A DNA stretch of 34,924 nucleotides from Muribaculaceae bacterium (GTDB lineage: Bacteria > Bacteroidota > Bacteroidia > Bacteroidales > Muribaculaceae). Of this stretch, positions 1 through 7,319 are shown piece after piece. Positions within the stretch are counted from its first letter, which is position 1. Every line of letters begins with the position of its first letter. The notes beneath the pieces are model-generated. The model was not told the origin of the DNA. It saw only the letters and a program-made list of their open reading frames with translations, and ran no database searches. The DNA is taken from positions 1 to 34,924 of the forward strand of contig JAFZSO010000046.1 of assembly GCA_017619355.1 (NCBI GenBank), written 5' to 3'. The translations under genes and the position numbers were made by a program.

Positions 1-271
1 AGAGCTTTCCGGTGCAGCAATGCACACAAGAAGAAACAAGAAGTGATGGAAACGGAGACGGAAACATTCAGAAACAGGAACGGAAACGGAAGTCAGTCAG
101 TCACGAGCAGGCGCACAGCCGCCGGCCTTGCCGGTCTGTTGTGAGTCGCTAGATATGCTTGGAAAAAAGCGGAGAAGTCCGCGTGTAGCGTTCCCTTGTC
201 ATCGTGTCTCGAGGCATCACCGGCGGCCGCCCTCCGTGGAGGGGACAGGCTCAGGCCGGATTAAGAGAGAC
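1..271 (+). other. 23S-5S rRNA internal spacer (no gene seen)
   Basis: This stretch directly precedes the 5S gene and has no convincing ORF. It holds a purine-rich run (about 45-100) and several short hairpins: GCGGA/TCCGC near 168-181, CCGGC/CCGG near 122-135 and CCTCC/GGAGG near 231-242. I read it as the spacer of an rRNA operon whose 16S and 23S genes lie to the left of the window. I do not recognise a 23S 3' end, so the spacer may begin inside or before position 1. Confidence 0.6.
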
Positions 272-381
<110 letters not shown>

Positions 382-385
382 AACC

Positions 386-425
386 GAGAGGGAGAGTCCG
401 CAAGGATTTCTCCCTCTCATCTTTT
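386..425 (+). terminator. Rho-independent terminator of the rRNA operon
   Basis: The 10-bp arms GAGAGGGAGA (386-395) and TCTCCCTCTC (409-418) enclose a short loop and are followed by ATCTTTT. It sits four bases after the 5S gene. Confidence 0.85.
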
Positions 426-460
426 ATGCAGGCAGTTGCTGTGCTCGTCCCGGCTTTCCT

Positions 461-477
461 CAGTGCCATCGGCGTGG
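461..477 (-). repeat. Inverted 17-nt copy of an internal 5S segment
   Basis: The reverse complement of this 17-mer matches 5S positions 334-350 at 16 of 17 bases. It lies immediately upstream of a direct 5S fragment, so the two form a hairpin in which CCATCGGCGT pairs with ACGCCAGATGG around one bulged base. It looks like debris of a local rearrangement of rRNA sequence. Confidence 0.7.
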
Positions 478-530
478 ACCACGCCAGATGGTACGATTTA
501 GTGGGAGAGTAGGTAACCGCCCCCTAAATT
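478..530 (+). pseudogene. Truncated 5S rRNA fragment (3' half only)
   Basis: About 50 bases align to the 3' half of the complete 5S gene. ACCACGCC, GATGGTAC and GTGGGAGAGTAGGTAACCGCCCC are all present, with one inserted A, a diverged GATTTA stretch and a CCCCCTAAA end. The 5' half of a 5S gene is missing, so it cannot fold as 5S. The diverged stretch suggests that it derives from a slightly different 5S copy and is not a fresh duplicate of its neighbour. It is followed by its own terminator, as a real 5S would be. Confidence 0.75.
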
Positions 531-531
531 T

Positions 532-568
532 GAAAGCTCTGGAGCTAATGCTCCGGGGCTTTCGTTTT
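532..568 (+). terminator. Rho-independent terminator after the 5S remnant
   Basis: A 14-bp stem (532-545 with 550-563, including G-T wobbles) has a TAAT loop and is followed by GTTTT. It probably belonged to the 5S copy that left the upstream fragment. Confidence 0.75.
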
Positions 569-578
569 ATATAGCCGC

Positions 579-620
579 TCTAGATTATCTAGAAGGTCTA
601 GATTTTCTAGATTATCTAGA
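579..620. repeat. Array of five TCTAGA palindromes at 9-bp period
   Basis: TCTAGA occurs at 579, 588, 597, 606 and 615, separated by the triplets TTA, AGG, TTT and TTA. The whole 42 bp is a tandem 9-mer array of a self-complementary hexamer. It lies between the 5S terminator and the terminator hairpin of the minus-strand operon. The function is unknown. Confidence 0.9.
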
Positions 621-638
621 TAGGCCAGGTTACAAGAC

Positions 639-676
639 ACAAGAAACCCATAGAGAGTGACTCCTGGGTTTCTTGT
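639..676 (-). terminator. Hairpin terminator of the DUF1573-meaB-lipoprotein unit
   Basis: The perfect 12-bp arms ACAAGAAACCCA (639-650) and TGGGTTTCTTGT (665-676) enclose a 14-nt loop. They lie 21 bases downstream of the lipoprotein stop on the minus strand. The T tail is weak, so termination efficiency is uncertain. Confidence 0.6.
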
Positions 677-697
677 CAAGTATTTCAGTTAGCTGTT

Positions 698-1165
698 TTA
701 TTTTTCTCTGAAGTAGAATTCCATGCTGAGCACCTCGAGCGGACGGTCGAGCGCAATGGCCGTGAAAGGCACCATGGTGTAGGTGTTCTTGGCTCCTTTT
801 TCAACCCTGTAGTCGAAGATGACGACATTGCCGTTCTCCTGCACCTGCAGGGGAAAGATGCTGACGTCGCGGTTAGTCTCAGGCAGAATCACTGCCAGCA
901 CAAACTGGGTCTTGAAGTTCACGGGTGTGGGATTCCCGTTGGCTCCCATCACGGCAGCCTCGCCAAAAATGTTGCGGAATTCCTCTTCGCTGTTGATGAT
1001 TTTCCTCTCGATCTTCTTGGGCTTGTGGCTATTAACCACATAGTAGTTGTGTAGCTCGGTGAAGTCGATGGGATAGGCGTTCGCTTCAATCTTGTGCGGT
1101 ATAGAGCACTGTGTCAGCATCAGCAGTGCTACGGCGCATAACATGATGGATAGCAATCTTTTCAT
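698..1165 (-). CDS. Putative lipoprotein of unknown function
   Basis: This 155-residue protein starts with a basic, hydrophobic signal and a lipobox (LMLTQC, Cys20), so it is predicted to be lipidated and envelope-anchored. The rest is a single, mostly beta-type domain with no motif I recognise. It contains no cysteine beyond the lipobox, so no zinc or disulfide chemistry is suggested. It is the last gene of a minus-strand unit, starting 9 bases after the meaB stop, and a terminator-like hairpin follows. The co-transcription is visible in the spacing. Any functional link to MeaB would be speculation. Confidence 0.75.
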   Translation of the reverse strand: MKRLLSIMLCAVALLMLTQCSIPHKIEANAYPIDFTELHNYYVVNSHKPKKIERKIINSEEEFRNIFGEAAVMGANGNPTPVNFKTQFVLAVILPETNRDVSIFPLQVQENGNVVIFDYRVEKGAKNTYTMVPFTAIALDRPLEVLSMEFYFREK

Positions 1166-1174
1166 AGCTTTCAG

Positions 1175-2320
1175 TTATTTTTTTATGACATTTTCGTAGT
1201 AGAATTTGAGCACATCGCTTGCCGCTACGAACGACGATTGCTTGTTGTCGAGCACCATCTCCTGCTTGACCTGCAGCAGCCGCTCAATCTCAGGATCGTT
1301 GTAGAACCGCGACTTAAGTTGCTCGTTGATGGTTTCGTACATCCAGTACTTCTCCTGCTGGCGGCGGCGCTCCTCGAAGTAGCCGTTCTCGTGCACAAAC
1401 TCGAAGTAGTCGTCTACAATCTTCCACAGCTTGTCGATGTTCAGGTTGTAGTAGCCCGAGTAGGTGGTCACCTGTGGCAGGAAACCACTGGGCGGCACGG
1501 GGTAGAGATGCAGCGCGTTGCGGAACTCCAGCGCCTGACGATTAGCTCGATCCACGTTGTCGCCATCGGCCTTGTTGATGCCGATGGCGTCGGCCATCTC
1601 CATGATGCCGCGTTTGATACCCTGCAGTTCGTCGCCCGCACCGGCAATCTGTATGAGCAGGAAGAAGTCCACCATCGAGTGCACAGCGGTCTCGCTCTGG
1701 CCCACACCCACGGTTTCCACGAAAATGTTGTTGTAGCCGGCGGCCTCACACAGCATGATGGTCTCGCGTGTCTTGCGGGCCACACCGCCCAGCGAACCAG
1801 CTGAGGGTGAAGGGCGAATGAAGGCGCGTGGATGCACCGAGAGTTGCTCCATGCGCGTCTTGTCGCCCAGAATGGAGCCCTTGGAGCGTTCGCTCGACGG
1901 GTCGATGGCGAGTACGGCCAGTTTGTCGGTCTCGCAGCGGTCGAGCACATAGGTGCCGAACACGTCGATCGAGGTGCTCTTGCCTGCTCCTGGCACGCCG
2001 GTGATGCCTATGCGGCGGCTGTTGCCCGTGTGCGGCAGACATTTCTCAATCACCTCTTGCGCAATGGCCTGATGCTCGGCGGCAAGGCTCTCGACCAGCG
2101 TCACGGCTTGGCCCAGCACTGTGGTGTTGCCCTTCAGGATGCCTTCCACATAGTCGTTGACAGTGAGTTTTTGCCGTTTCTTGCGGTTCTTGATATAGGG
2201 ACTCACAATGGGCGGTTGTTCCACGCCCGCGTTCACCTGCAGCCCGGAGTACTGCTTGTCGTTCTCGGGGTGCTGCATTGTGACCGCTTTGCTGTGTTTC
2301 TTGATGTTGTCGTTGCTCAT
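1175..2320 (-). CDS. meaB: MeaB-type GTPase, methylmalonyl-CoA mutase chaperone
   Basis: MeaB is a G3E-family P-loop GTPase that protects and reactivates the B12-dependent methylmalonyl-CoA mutase, gating loading of intact cofactor. The 381-residue protein has Walker A GVPGAGKS at 108-115, the family motif DPSSERSKGSILGDKTRM, the switch segment ETVGVGQSE and a NKADG guanine-specificity motif. The C-terminal helical region matches the dimerisation arm of the family. About 50 residues precede the usual start of the fold, so the true start could be internal. The mutase subunits are not in this window. It lies 18 bases after the larger DUF1573 gene and 9 bases before a lipoprotein gene. Family assignment is firm; the mutase partner is inferred from the family. 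Confidence 0.93.
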   Translation of the reverse strand: MSNDNIKKHSKAVTMQHPENDKQYSGLQVNAGVEQPPIVSPYIKNRKKRQKLTVNDYVEGILKGNTTVLGQAVTLVESLAAEHQAIAQEVIEKCLPHTGNSRRIGITGVPGAGKSTSIDVFGTYVLDRCETDKLAVLAIDPSSERSKGSILGDKTRMEQLSVHPRAFIRPSPSAGSLGGVARKTRETIMLCEAAGYNNIFVETVGVGQSETAVHSMVDFFLLIQIAGAGDELQGIKRGIMEMADAIGINKADGDNVDRANRQALEFRNALHLYPVPPSGFLPQVTTYSGYYNLNIDKLWKIVDDYFEFVHENGYFEERRRQQEKYWMYETINEQLKSRFYNDPEIERLLQVKQEMVLDNKQSSFVAASDVLKFYYENVIKK

Positions 2321-2338
2321 ATCGTAGTTAAGTGTTAA

Positions 2339-3427
2339 TCAGTCTTTTTTATCGGTCAGGCCCACCAGTCTCACGGTCTGCCGTGGCTTGTAGGGGTCGT
2401 TGCTGATGACGGTGAGAGTTGTGTTCAGCACGGGCTCCTGGAGACCGTTCACCGTCACGCTCACGGTGGCTTTCTTGCCCTTCTTCACCTCCAGCACATC
2501 GGCTTGTGCCGTGATATTCCCTTCAGGAATGTATAGTCGCCTGATAATAAGGTTTCTCTTGCCTTCGTTCTTGATGGTGAAGGTGCGTGTTACCGCATCG
2601 CCGCCATGCAGGGTGCCGAAGTCAACTTTGTCGGTCGAGAACACCGCGTCGGGCGCCTTGCCCCTATCCTTGTCGGTCATCTTCGAGAAGTCTTCCTTCA
2701 CCTGCGCCATGATGGTAAACGGCATGGCGATGACGGCGGTCGTGTCGGCCAGCGGATAGGTCTCGAAGGTCACCGAGTCGCTGTTCAGACCCCATAGCGG
2801 TGCCTTCCACGAGTCGTAGAAGATCGACATCGTCACCAGTTTGCCGGGCATGATGGTGTCGGGTAGCACCTTGGCCGTGATGTGCGTCGGGAGTCCCTTG
2901 ATGCGTGCGTGCATGGGTTCATTACCAGTGTTGTAGCCCGTCACATAGGCCTCGCGCCATCGTCCCTTGGTGATCTCGCCCAATGGCAGACTGGCGTGGC
3001 TGAAGCGCACAGGTCCTTCGCCCACTGGATATTGCTCCAGGATGCTCTCGGGTGCCCCAATCACCAGTCCCTTGACGGTGAGCACCGATTTCTTGGGGGT
3101 GCCGTTGGTATATACCCACACATTTTTCTCAAAATCGCCTGGAATTCTTCGCGGGCTGTAGCGCAGTTCCACGGCCGACGTGTCGCCGGGTGCAATTGGG
3201 GTGCGCGGATACTCGGCGGCGGTGCAGCCGCACGAACTCTTCACCTGCGTGATTACCAGTGGTTCTTGGCCCGTGTTCACAAATCGCATGTGGCACGTGA
3301 CCATTTTCAGCGAGTCGCTGAAGCTACCAAAGTCGTGCTCCTGCTCCAGCCAGGCAATGGCAGGTTGTCCCATGGCCGCGACTGCCATGAGCAGCATGGT
3401 TGCCATGAGCCAGGAGCGTTTCGTCAT
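2339..3427 (-). CDS. DUF1573 domain protein, secreted (two-domain form)
   Basis: The protein has 362 residues. An N-terminal signal peptide ending near AMGQPA is followed by a DUF1573 domain (about 25-120) with EHDFGSF and the family's SCGCTAAEYP cysteine motif. A middle segment has no clear family. A second Ig-like domain (about 260-355, VDFGTLHGG through SNDPYKPR) resembles DUF1573/HYDIN-type beta sandwiches but lacks the CGC motif. DUF1573 proteins are common in Bacteroidetes, exported and of unknown function. Its ATG overlaps the stop of the upstream single-domain paralogue by 4 bases (ATGA), so translation is probably coupled. Confidence 0.88.
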   Translation of the reverse strand: MTKRSWLMATMLLMAVAAMGQPAIAWLEQEHDFGSFSDSLKMVTCHMRFVNTGQEPLVITQVKSSCGCTAAEYPRTPIAPGDTSAVELRYSPRRIPGDFEKNVWVYTNGTPKKSVLTVKGLVIGAPESILEQYPVGEGPVRFSHASLPLGEITKGRWREAYVTGYNTGNEPMHARIKGLPTHITAKVLPDTIMPGKLVTMSIFYDSWKAPLWGLNSDSVTFETYPLADTTAVIAMPFTIMAQVKEDFSKMTDKDRGKAPDAVFSTDKVDFGTLHGGDAVTRTFTIKNEGKRNLIIRRLYIPEGNITAQADVLEVKKGKKATVSVTVNGLQEPVLNTTLTVISNDPYKPRQTVRLVGLTDKKD

Positions 3428-3822
3428 TCTTTTTCGCGTTTGGCGGGTATGATGGTGCCTTCTATCACTAACGAGGTGCGTACCTCCTTACCATTGGTCT
3501 TCACCTTGATGGTTTTCTTGAAGGCGCCCGCACGTCCAACGGGGCTGAAGGTCACCTTGATGTGCCCTTTCTTGCCAGGTTTGATGGGTTTTGTAGGATA
3601 TTCGGGCTTTGTGCAGCCACAAGAGGCGGTCGCATTGGTTACAATCAGGGGCTTGTTACCGGTGTTGGTGAATTCAAACTTATATGTGACGGGACCTTTC
3701 GATTCCTTGATGGTGCCGAAGTTGTGGGTGGTTTCCTTGAAAGTGGCCTCGGCATAGTCCTGTGCCACAGCCGTGAAGGTCATGGCAAAGAGGAGCAGCA
3801 TCGTGTTCAAAAGTCGTTTCAT
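3424..3822 (-). CDS. DUF1573 domain protein, secreted (single domain)
   Basis: This is a small exported protein of 132 residues. The signal peptide MKRLLNTMLLLFAMTFTAVA is followed by one DUF1573 domain with THNFGTI, SCGCTKPEYP and a C-terminal beta strand ending in IEGTIIP. I chose the ATG at 3822 because the longer frame to 3873 puts 17 non-signal residues in front of a perfect signal peptide and would run into the promoter box at 3848-3855. It is the first gene of the four-gene minus-strand unit and overlaps the next by 4 bases. The molecular function of the family is not known. Confidence 0.88.
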   Translation of the reverse strand: MKRLLNTMLLLFAMTFTAVAQDYAEATFKETTHNFGTIKESKGPVTYKFEFTNTGNKPLIVTNATASCGCTKPEYPTKPIKPGKKGHIKVTFSPVGRAGAFKKTIKVKTNGKEVRTSLVIEGTIIPAKREKE

Positions 3823-3847
3823 TGCGGTTAGTTTTTGAGTTAGAATG

Positions 3848-3855
3848 CAAATATA
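3848..3855 (-). promoter_or_regulatory. Bacteroidetes -7 box for the DUF1573-meaB unit
   Basis: TATATTTG on the minus strand fits TAnnTTTG and lies 25 bases upstream of the chosen start. No good -33 TTTG is visible at the standard distance. Confidence 0.6.
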
Positions 3856-3900
3856 CAAATAAACTTCACACATCGTTCGTTTTTATTGTTTTTTAATGAT

Positions 3901-3908
3901 TACCTTTG
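3901..3908 (+). promoter_or_regulatory. Bacteroidetes -7 box for tcdA
   Basis: TACCTTTG fits TAnnTTTG and lies 28 bases before the ATG at 3937. This also argues against the upstream in-frame ATG at 3886. The -33 element is weak. Confidence 0.6.
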
Positions 3909-3936
3909 TAGTCAAACTCAACGAAACACGAAGGCT

Positions 3937-4644
3937 ATGCAGGATCAATTTTCCAGAACACGCATGCAGTTCGGCACTCCAGCCATGGAGGTGCTGGCAG
4001 CCAGCCGTGTGGCTGTGTTCGGCATTGGCGGTGTGGGCGGCTATGTGGTCGAGGCGCTGGCCCGCAGCGGCATAGGGGCAATCGACCTTATCGACAACGA
4101 CGTTGTCACCATCACCAACCTCAACCGCCAGATTGTAGCCCTCACGAGCACCCTGGGCCAGCATAAGGTGGATGTGGCGGCGGCACGCATTCGCGACATC
4201 AACCCCCAGTGCCAGGTGCGCACCCTCAAAATCTTCTACCGCGTGTGCAATGCCGACGAACTCGATTTGAGTGGCTACGACTATGTGGTCGACTGCATCG
4301 ACACCGTCAGCGCCAAGAAGGAACTCGTGCGCCGTTGCACTCGCCTGGGCATCCCATTCATCTGCAGCATGGGGGCCGCCAACAAGTTCAACCCCATGGC
4401 GTTCCGCGTGTGCGACATCAGCAAGACCAAGAACGACCCGCTTGCCAAGGTGCTGCGCAAGCAGTTGCGCCGCGAGGGCATCAACCACTTTAAGTGCGTG
4501 TGCAGCGATGAGCTGCCTACTGAACCCCTTGAGCCCGTGATGGAAAACGAGCAGTATGTGCCCGCCAGCAATGCCTTCGTGCCTGCCGCAGCCGGGCTAC
4601 TTATCGCCAGCCAGGTCATCCACGATCTCACTACCAACTCATGA
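3937..4644 (+). CDS. tcdA: tRNA threonylcarbamoyladenosine dehydratase (TcdA/CsdL, ThiF-like)
   Basis: TcdA is an E1-like enzyme that uses ATP to cyclise t6A37 to ct6A37 in ANN-decoding tRNAs. The 235-residue product has the Rossmann nucleotide motif FGIGGVGGYVVEALARSG, the IDNDVVTITNLNRQ segment with the conserved Asp and Arg that activate ATP, and the substrate region CSMGAANKFNP. It lacks the rhodanese or ubiquitin-like partner domains of MoeB and ThiF fusions, and its length is typical for TcdA. I used the ATG at 3937 because the promoter box lies between it and the earlier ATG at 3886. It converges on the Nudix gene with only 2 bases between stops. Confidence 0.9.
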   Translation: MQDQFSRTRMQFGTPAMEVLAASRVAVFGIGGVGGYVVEALARSGIGAIDLIDNDVVTITNLNRQIVALTSTLGQHKVDVAAARIRDINPQCQVRTLKIFYRVCNADELDLSGYDYVVDCIDTVSAKKELVRRCTRLGIPFICSMGAANKFNPMAFRVCDISKTKNDPLAKVLRKQLRREGINHFKCVCSDELPTEPLEPVMENEQYVPASNAFVPAAAGLLIASQVIHDLTTNS

Positions 4645-4646
4645 TT

Positions 4647-5036
4647 TTATAGGGCGGTGCGGAGGGCGGCCACCACCATCAGGTCGGCCGGCAGCCAGTC
4701 CACGCTATCAATCTCCTCGAGCGGCAGCCACCGTGCCGCCTCATGTTCCATGAGAACCATTTCTCCGCTCACCACATGGCACAGATAGCACTGCATTGTG
4801 AGGTGAAATGTTTCGTAGTCCCATTCCACCGTGGTCAAAAAGTCGTCGATGTCAATATTCACATTCAGTTCTTCAACTATTTCCCGTTTCAGAGCTTCTT
4901 CGGGTGTCTCCCCAGTCTCAATCTTTCCGCCAGGAAACTCCCAGCCATCCTTCATCGCGCCATAGCCACGCTGCGTGGCAAACACCCGCCCGGCATCATC
5001 ACGCAACACCGCTGCCACCACTTCAACCTGTTTCAT
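4647..5036 (-). CDS. Nudix hydrolase, MutT-like (8-oxo-dGTP diphosphatase type)
   Basis: This 129-residue single-domain Nudix protein carries the signature GKIETGETPEEALKREIVEEL in full, so the metal-binding REUxEE residues are intact. The WEFPGGK lead-in and the early QRGYGAMKDGW segment are typical of MutT enzymes that hydrolyse oxidised nucleoside triphosphates. Substrate cannot be fixed from sequence. The start at 5036 (MKQVEVVAAVL) is the usual family start; an in-frame ATG six codons upstream at 5054 is possible. It is transcribed alone from a promoter near 5108-5115 and converges with tcdA without an obvious terminator between them. Confidence 0.87.
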   Translation of the reverse strand: MKQVEVVAAVLRDDAGRVFATQRGYGAMKDGWEFPGGKIETGETPEEALKREIVEELNVNIDIDDFLTTVEWDYETFHLTMQCYLCHVVSGEMVLMEHEAARWLPLEEIDSVDWLPADLMVVAALRTAL

Positions 5037-5107
5037 AATCAACCGTTTAGACATTAGAGCAAATAACTATGGGCTTAACTGATGAATCTGATATTTAGAC
5101 ACAAGGA

Positions 5108-5115
5108 CAAAAGTA
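5108..5115 (-). promoter_or_regulatory. Bacteroidetes -7 box for the Nudix gene
   Basis: TACTTTTG on the minus strand fits TAnnTTTG, 71 bases upstream of the start at 5036. The region between this box and the pckA promoter (5116-5262) shows only AT-rich sequence and a small CCTG/CAGG hairpin near 5125-5138. Confidence 0.55.
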
Positions 5116-5262
5116 CAAAATATTCCTGAAAAAACAGGGATGCCGCGTGACCTGAAGGCGGATTGTGCTGGAGTTTTGAGTGTTGTTGTCTTAAAAAAAC
5201 ATAAAAATGTGAATTAAGGAAATTTTTCTTTAATTAAATTATGGTATCGCGAAATAAATGAG

Positions 5263-5409
5263 TAATTTTGCCGTTAGAAACGGCGAAATTAGGCGGCGTT
5301 TTGGAAAAATCAAAGCAAGCCTTTGCTTTTTAGCTCAACATGCACTAATTTTGTAAACGAAAGAATAGACTAAAAACAACATCAATAACAACTTAAACTC
5401 TTTAAGACA
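5263..5409 (+). promoter_or_regulatory. pckA leader: two -7 boxes with a terminator-like hairpin between
   Basis: TAATTTTG occurs twice, at 5263-5270 and 5346-5353; both fit the Bacteroidetes -7 consensus. Between them AAAGCAA (5312-5318) pairs with TTGCTTT (5323-5329) around a 4-base loop and runs into TTTT. An RNA started at the first box would carry this small hairpin, while one started at the second would not. That suggests two differently regulated promoters, or attenuation of the upstream one. This is inference from sequence only. Confidence 0.5.
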
Positions 5410-7026
5410 ATGGCAAGGTTTAAAAAAGAAGATTTAGCAACCAAGTACGGCATTACCGGAACAACTGAGGTGCTGTACAATCCCTCTTATGAGGTGATGT
5501 TCAACGAAGAGACAAAGCCCGGTCTTGAGGGCTTTGACGTGGGCCAAGAGACCGAACTCGGCGCCATCAATGTGATGACTGGCGTGTTCACCGGCCGCTC
5601 GCCTAAAGACAAGTTCATCGTCATGGACGAGAACTCGCGCGATACCGTGTGGTGGACCACTCCCGAATACAAGAACGATAACAAGCCCGCTTCTCAAGAA
5701 ACTTGGGCTGCTCTTAAGGAACTTGCACAGAAAGAACTGTCGAACAAGAAACTGTATGTGGTCGACGGCTTCTGCGGCACACACAAGGACACCCGCATGA
5801 AAGTGCGCTTCATCATGGAAGTGGCATGGCAGGCTCACTTTGTGACCAACATGTTCATCCGTCCTCAGAACGAGGAGGAATTTGATCAGGAACCCGACTT
5901 CGTGGTGTTCAACGCTTCGAAGGCAAAGGTCGACAACTATCAGGAACTGGGTCTGAACAGCGACACCGCTGTGGTCTTCAATGTGACCAGCAAGGAGCAG
6001 GTGATTCTGAATACCTGGTATGGTGGCGAAATGAAGAAGGGTCTGTTCTCGATGATGAACTACTTCTTGCCGCTGAAGGGCATCGCTGCTATGCACTGCT
6101 CGGCCAACACCGATATGAACGGTGAGAATACCGCTATCTTCTTCGGTCTTTCGGGCACTGGCAAGACCACGCTGTCGACCGATCCCAAGCGCAAACTCAT
6201 CGGTGACGACGAGCACGGCTGGGACGACGAGGGTGTGTTCAACTTCGAGGGCGGCTGCTATGCCAAGGTCATCAACCTCGATAAGGATGCCGAACCCGAC
6301 ATCTACAACGCCATTCGCCGCGACGCACTGCTCGAGAATGTGACCGTAGATGCTGAAGGCAAAATTGATTTCGCCGACAAGAGCGTGACCGAGAACACCC
6401 GCGTTTCTTACCCCATCTATCACATCAAGAACATTCAGCGTCCCTACAGCCATGGTCCCGCTGCCAAGCAAGTGATCTTCCTGAGTGCCGACGCCTTTGG
6501 CGTGCTGCCTCCCGTGTCGATTCTCGACAGCGAGCAGACGAAGTACTACTTCCTCTCGGGCTTCACCGCTAAGTTGGCAGGTACCGAGCGCGGCATTACC
6601 GAGCCTACGCCTACCTTCAGCGCATGCTTCGGTCAGGCATTCCTCGAACTGCATCCTACCAAGTATGCCGATGAGCTCGTGAAACGCATGGAGAAGAGTG
6701 GTGCCAAGGCTTATCTGGTGAATACCGGTTGGAACGGAACAGGCAAGCGTATCTCGATTCGCGACACCCGCGGTATCATCGACGCCATCCTGAACCACAG
6801 CATCGACAAGGCTCCCACCAAGATGATTCCTTACTTCAACTTTGTGGTGCCCACCCAGCTTGAGGGCGTTGATCCCGGCATCCTCGACCCGCGCGATACC
6901 TATGCAAACGCTGCCGAATGGGAAGAGAAGGCTAAGGATCTGGCCAGCCGCTTCATCAACAACTTCAAGAAGTATGAGAGCAACGAAGCCGGCAAGAAAC
7001 TGGTTGCTGCCGGTCCCCAGCTCTAA
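5410..7026 (+). CDS. pckA: Phosphoenolpyruvate carboxykinase (ATP)
   Basis: PckA interconverts oxaloacetate plus ATP with phosphoenolpyruvate, CO2 and ADP in the cytosol. In Bacteroidales it typically runs in the carboxylating direction on the path to succinate. The 538-residue protein has the ATP-type landmarks: [10 protein letters not shown] near residue 60, the P-loop [15 protein letters not shown], the metal-binding [22 protein letters not shown], and a C-terminal [13 protein letters not shown] motif. Length matches the ATP-dependent family, which is distinct from the longer GTP enzymes. It is monocistronic, with a two-box leader upstream and a terminator 49 bases downstream. Confidence 0.97.
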   Translation: MARFKKEDLATKYGITGTTEVLYNPSYEVMFNEETKPGLEGFDVGQETELGAINVMTGVFTGRSPKDKFIVMDENSRDTVWWTTPEYKNDNKPASQETWAALKELAQKELSNKKLYVVDGFCGTHKDTRMKVRFIMEVAWQAHFVTNMFIRPQNEEEFDQEPDFVVFNASKAKVDNYQELGLNSDTAVVFNVTSKEQVILNTWYGGEMKKGLFSMMNYFLPLKGIAAMHCSANTDMNGENTAIFFGLSGTGKTTLSTDPKRKLIGDDEHGWDDEGVFNFEGGCYAKVINLDKDAEPDIYNAIRRDALLENVTVDAEGKIDFADKSVTENTRVSYPIYHIKNIQRPYSHGPAAKQVIFLSADAFGVLPPVSILDSEQTKYYFLSGFTAKLAGTERGITEPTPTFSACFGQAFLELHPTKYADELVKRMEKSGAKAYLVNTGWNGTGKRISIRDTRGIIDAILNHSIDKAPTKMIPYFNFVVPTQLEGVDPGILDPRDTYANAAEWEEKAKDLASRFINNFKKYESNEAGKKLVAAGPQL

Positions 7027-7074
7027 GGCTTTTATAGAATGACTTTATAATAAAACAAGATTCTATACTTTCTG

Positions 7075-7111
7075 AAGGTCGCACCCGTTCATCGGCGTGC
7101 GACCTTTATTT
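7075..7111 (+). terminator. pckA terminator
   Basis: The perfect 10-bp arms AAGGTCGCAC (7075-7084) and GTGCGACCTT (7097-7106) are followed by TATTT. Confidence 0.8.
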
Positions 7112-7134
7112 CATGGGACGGTTCTAGAGAATAA

Positions 7135-7166
7135 TTTGAACAAATGGAAGAATAATTGTAACTTTG
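7135..7166 (+). promoter_or_regulatory. Promoter of tRNA-Arg
   Basis: TTTG (7135-7138), a 20-base spacer and TAACTTTG (7159-7166) make a textbook Bacteroidetes promoter. It places transcription start about 15-20 bases upstream of the mature tRNA. Confidence 0.8.
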
Positions 7167-7189
7167 CAGCGGATAAACAATATGGAGTG

Positions 7190-7261
7190 GCTTCCATAGT
7201 TCAACGGATAGAACGTGGGTTTCCTAAACCTAAAATCTGGGTTCGATTCCCAGTGGAAGTA
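7190..7261 (+). tRNA. tRNA-Arg (anticodon CCT)
   Basis: The cloverleaf is complete. The acceptor GCTTCCA pairs with TGGAAGT (first pair G-T). The D stem is GTTC/GAAC and the anticodon stem TGGGT/ACCTA with loop TTCCTAA, giving anticodon CCT. The T stem is CTGGG/CCCAG with loop TTCGATT. The discriminator is A and no CCA is encoded. It reads AGG codons. It has its own promoter and terminator. Confidence 0.93.
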
Positions 7262-7266
7262 CTGTC

Positions 7267-7307
7267 AGGCATTACGGTCAAAGCGATCGTGGTGCCTTTC
7301 TTGTTTT
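7267..7307 (+). terminator. Terminator of tRNA-Arg
   Basis: AGGCATTACG (7267-7276) pairs over all ten positions, two of them wobbles, with CGTGGTGCCT (7288-7297). It is followed by TTCTTGTTTT. It begins six bases after the tRNA. Confidence 0.7.
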
Positions 7308-7319
7308 ACTGGCAAAGGC

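Noticed and set aside
5434-6798. Long antisense ORF (454 codons) inside pckA
   Set aside because: GC-rich coding DNA commonly leaves open frames on the other strand; the product is rich in His, Val and Gly with no domain, and pckA is certain.
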